Shown piece by piece: positions 61,972 to 64,000 of a stretch of DNA of 64,000 nucleotides. The translations under genes were made by a program, and so were the position numbers. Position 1 is the first letter of the stretch; every line of letters starts with the position of its first letter. The DNA lies in the NCBI RefSeq assembly GCF_001419745.1, contig NZ_LIRJ01000034.1:81098-145097 (forward strand), given 5' to 3'. The stretch comes from Streptomyces silaceus (lineage in GTDB: Bacteria > Actinomycetota > Actinomycetes > Streptomycetales > Streptomycetaceae). Below the pieces are notes generated by a model. The model worked only from the letters and a program-made list of their open reading frames with translations, was not told the origin of the DNA and made no database searches.

Positions 61972-62126
61972 GCCGCCCGCCCCCCAAGCGCGCCAGGGGC
62001 GTGCCCCGGCGCGCATCAGGGTTCTGTCAAGGACGGCACCCCCGCACCCCCTCGTCCCTAATGCCGGAATTGTTGGCCGTAAGGTCGACGCTGCGTACAC
62101 AGCAGTTTCGGGAAGACAATGGGGCC

Positions 62127-64000
62127 ATGGCACGCGGCAAGCTTCGGATCTACCTCGGTGCGGCACCGGGCGTCGGCAAGACGTACGCGATGCTCTCCGA
62201 GGCACACCGCCGCGTCGAGCGCGGCACCGACTGCGTGGTCGCGTTCGTGGAGCACCACGACCGGCCGCGCACCGAGGTGATGCTGCACGGCCTGGAGCAG
62301 GTGGTCCGCAAGGAGCTGGAGTACCGCGGCACCACGTTCACGGAGATGGACCTCGACGCGGTCCTGGAGCGTGCCCCCGCCGTCGCCCTCGTCGACGAAC
62401 TGGCCCACACGAACGTCCCCGGATCGCGCAACGCCAAGCGCTGGCAGGACGTCGAGGAACTCCTCGCCGCCGGCATCGACGTCGTCTCGACGGTCAACAT
62501 CCAGCACCTGGAGTCCCTCGGCGACGTCGTCGAGTCGATCACCGGAGTGCGCCAGCGCGAGACGGTCCCGGACGAGGTGGTGCGCCGCGCCGACCAGATC
62601 GAGCTCGTCGACATGTCGCCCCAGGCGCTGCGCCGCCGCATGGCGCACGGCAACATCTACAAGCCCGACCGCATCGACGCCTCCCTCTCCAACTACTTCA
62701 GACCCGGCAACCTCACCGCGTTGCGCGAGCTCGCGCTGCTCTGGGTCGCCGACCGGGTCGACGAGTACCTCCAGCAGTACCGGGGCGAGCACAACATCCG
62801 CTCCACCTGGCAGGCCCGCGAACGCATCGTCGTCGGCCTGACCGGCGGCCCCGAGGGCCGCATCCTGCTCCGACGCGCCGCCCGCCTCGCCGAGAAGGGC
62901 GCCGGCGGCGAGGTCCTCGCCGTCTACGTCGCCCGCAGCGACGGCCTGACCGCCGCGTCCCCCAAGGAACTCGCGGTCCAGCGCACCCTCGTCGAGGACC
63001 TCGGCGGCACCTTCCACCACGTCGTGGGCGACGACATCCCCGCGGCCCTGCTCGACTTCGCGCGCGGCGTGAACGCCACCCAGATCGTCCTCGGCGTCTC
63101 GCGGCGCAAGACCTGGCAGTACGTCTTCGGGCCCGGCGTCGGCGCGACGGCGGCCCGCGAGTCGGGGCCCGACCTCGACGTCCACCTCGTCACCCACGGC
63201 GAGGTCGCCAAGGGGCGCGGCCTGCCCGTGGCCCGCGGCGCGCGCCTGGGCCGCTCCCGCATCATCGCGGGCTGGCTCGTCGGCGTCGCGGGACCCGCGC
63301 TCCTGACGCTGCTGCTCACCCATGTCGACGTCGACCTCGGCCTCGCCAACGACATGCTGCTCTTCCTGACGCTGACGGTGGCCGCCGCGCTGCTCGGCGG
63401 GCTGCTCCCGTCCCTGGCGTCGGCGGCCTTCGGCTCGCTGCTCCTCAACTACTTCTTCACGCCGCCGCAGCACCTGTGGACGATCTCCGACAACAAGAAC
63501 ATCGTCGCGATCGCCGTCTTCGTGGGCGTCGCGGTGTCCGTGGCCTCCGTCGTCGACCTCGCGGCCCGCCGCACCCACCAGGCCGCCCGGCTGCGCGCCG
63601 AGTCGGAAATACTCTCCTTCCTCGCGGGCAGTGTGCTGCGCGGGGAGACCAGTCTGGACGCGCTCCTGGAGCGGGTGCGGGAGACGTTCGCGATGGATTC
63701 GGTGGCGTTGCTGGAGCGGGCGGGGGACACGGCTCCGTGGACGTGTGCGGGCAGTGTCGGGGACGGGCAGGCGTTGAAGCGGCCCGAGGACGCCGATGTC
63801 GACATGCCGGTGGGCGACCACATGGCGCTGGCGCTGTCGGGGCGGGTGCTGCCGGCCGAGGACCGGCGGGTGCTTGCCGCGTTCGCGGCGCAGGCGGCGG
63901 TGGTCCTGGACCGCCAGCGTCTGCAGTCGGAGGCGGACCAGGCCCGCACGCTGGCCGAGGGCAACCGGATCCGGACCGCCCTGCTGGCCGCGGTCAGCCA
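62127..64000 (+). CDS. kdpD: Sensor kinase KdpD (N-terminal part, runs off the window)
   Basis: At least 624 residues are visible, open to the right edge. The N-terminal KdpD domain (1-230) has Walker A GAAPGVGKTYAM and VDELAHTNVPGSRNAKRWQD. A USP-like domain follows (about 235-365, IVVGLTGGPEGRILLRRAARLA), then four closely spaced helices (about 380-475), a GAF-like domain (490-610), and the frame stops at AAVSH, the phospho-acceptor box. KdpD controls the K+ ATPase KdpFABC via KdpE, and those genes should lie to the right. A GC-rich imperfect hairpin at 61990-62016 separates it from the ABC genes. Confidence 0.95.
   Translation, partial: MARGKLRIYLGAAPGVGKTYAMLSEAHRRVERGTDCVVAFVEHHDRPRTEVMLHGLEQVVRKELEYRGTTFTEMDLDAVLERAPAVALVDELAHTNVPGSRNAKRWQDVEELLAAGIDVVSTVNIQHLESLGDVVESITGVRQRETVPDEVVRRADQIELVDMSPQALRRRMAHGNIYKPDRIDASLSNYFRPGNLTALRELALLWVADRVDEYLQQYRGEHNIRSTWQARERIVVGLTGGPEGRILLRRAARLAEKGAGGEVLAVYVARSDGLTAASPKELAVQRTLVEDLGGTFHHVVGDDIPAALLDFARGVNATQIVLGVSRRKTWQYVFGPGVGATAARESGPDLDVHLVTHGEVAKGRGLPVARGARLGRSRIIAGWLVGVAGPALLTLLLTHVDVDLGLANDMLLFLTLTVAAALLGGLLPSLASAAFGSLLLNYFFTPPQHLWTISDNKNIVAIAVFVGVAVSVASVVDLAARRTHQAARLRAESEILSFLAGSVLRGETSLDALLERVRETFAMDSVALLERAGDTAPWTCAGSVGDGQALKRPEDADVDMPVGDHMALALSGRVLPAEDRRVLAAFAAQAAVVLDRQRLQSEADQARTLAEGNRIRTALLAAVS

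Overview
The window is a piece of a Streptomyces chromosome. GC content is very high, genes are packed with GTG or ATGA start/stop overlaps, and whiH-hrdB sit next to sepH, ptsH, cutRS and hemH. From memory, the gene order follows the S. coelicolor region from about SCO5818 to SCO5871 (whiH SCO5819, hrdB SCO5820, parE SCO5822, parC SCO5836, ptsH SCO5841, sepH SCO5855, hemH SCO5859, cutRS SCO5862-5863, dut SCO5868). No database was searched, so all names rest on motifs, lengths, neighbours and recall.

Layout. 0-7.4 kb: end of a membrane protein, the sporulation regulator whiH, the principal sigma factor hrdB, a secreted trypsin-like protease, a small DUF7455 protein and topoisomerase IV subunit B (parE). 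7.4-14.8 kb: a DUF1453 membrane protein with a NarL-type two-component pair, a DUF485/acetate-type symporter pair, and a CitA/CitB-type two-component pair. 14.8-18.7 kb: a Suc_Fer-like protein behind a probable iron box, and two divergent citrate-synthase-like genes, one with a DNA-binding domain and one with an altered active site. 18.8-21.0 kb: a lower-GC accessory island holding two tandem copies of a two-gene module (membrane DUF6082 protein plus a small soluble protein of about 80 aa). 21.3-25 kb: a His-rich CobW GTPase converging on parC. 25-30.6 kb: an M16 peptidase pair, an M23 endopeptidase behind a ydaO-type (c-di-AMP) riboswitch, a GntR regulator and ptsH (HPr). 30.8-41.4 kb: PatA-type lysine acetyltransferase, DUF5998, a phosphodiesterase, thymidine kinase, a VOC protein, a sulfurtransferase, sepH and a membrane protein. 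41.4-52.7 kb: a lactone oxidase with an MFS transporter, hemH, inositol monophosphatase, cutRS, and the conserved DUF4193/DUF3093/thioesterase/dut/DUF3710 group. 52.8-62 kb: two very large FtsX/MacB-type permeases and two ABC ATPases with an alginate-lyase-family gene between them. 62.1 kb to the end: kdpD, cut off at its phospho-acceptor histidine.

The most unusual signals are: (1) short tandem repeats of different unit length at or across the 3' ends of five genes between 12.4 and 22.5 kb; (2) the duplicated DUF6082/small-protein module, whose small partners are about 74 percent identical while the membrane partners are strongly diverged; (3) an HTH-citrate synthase beside an Asp-to-Glu citrate synthase paralogue, with two inverted repeats in their shared promoter; (4) a DmdR-like iron box overlapping the -10 of a probably leaderless Suc_Fer gene. 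No rRNA, tRNA, CRISPR array, prophage or insertion sequence was seen.
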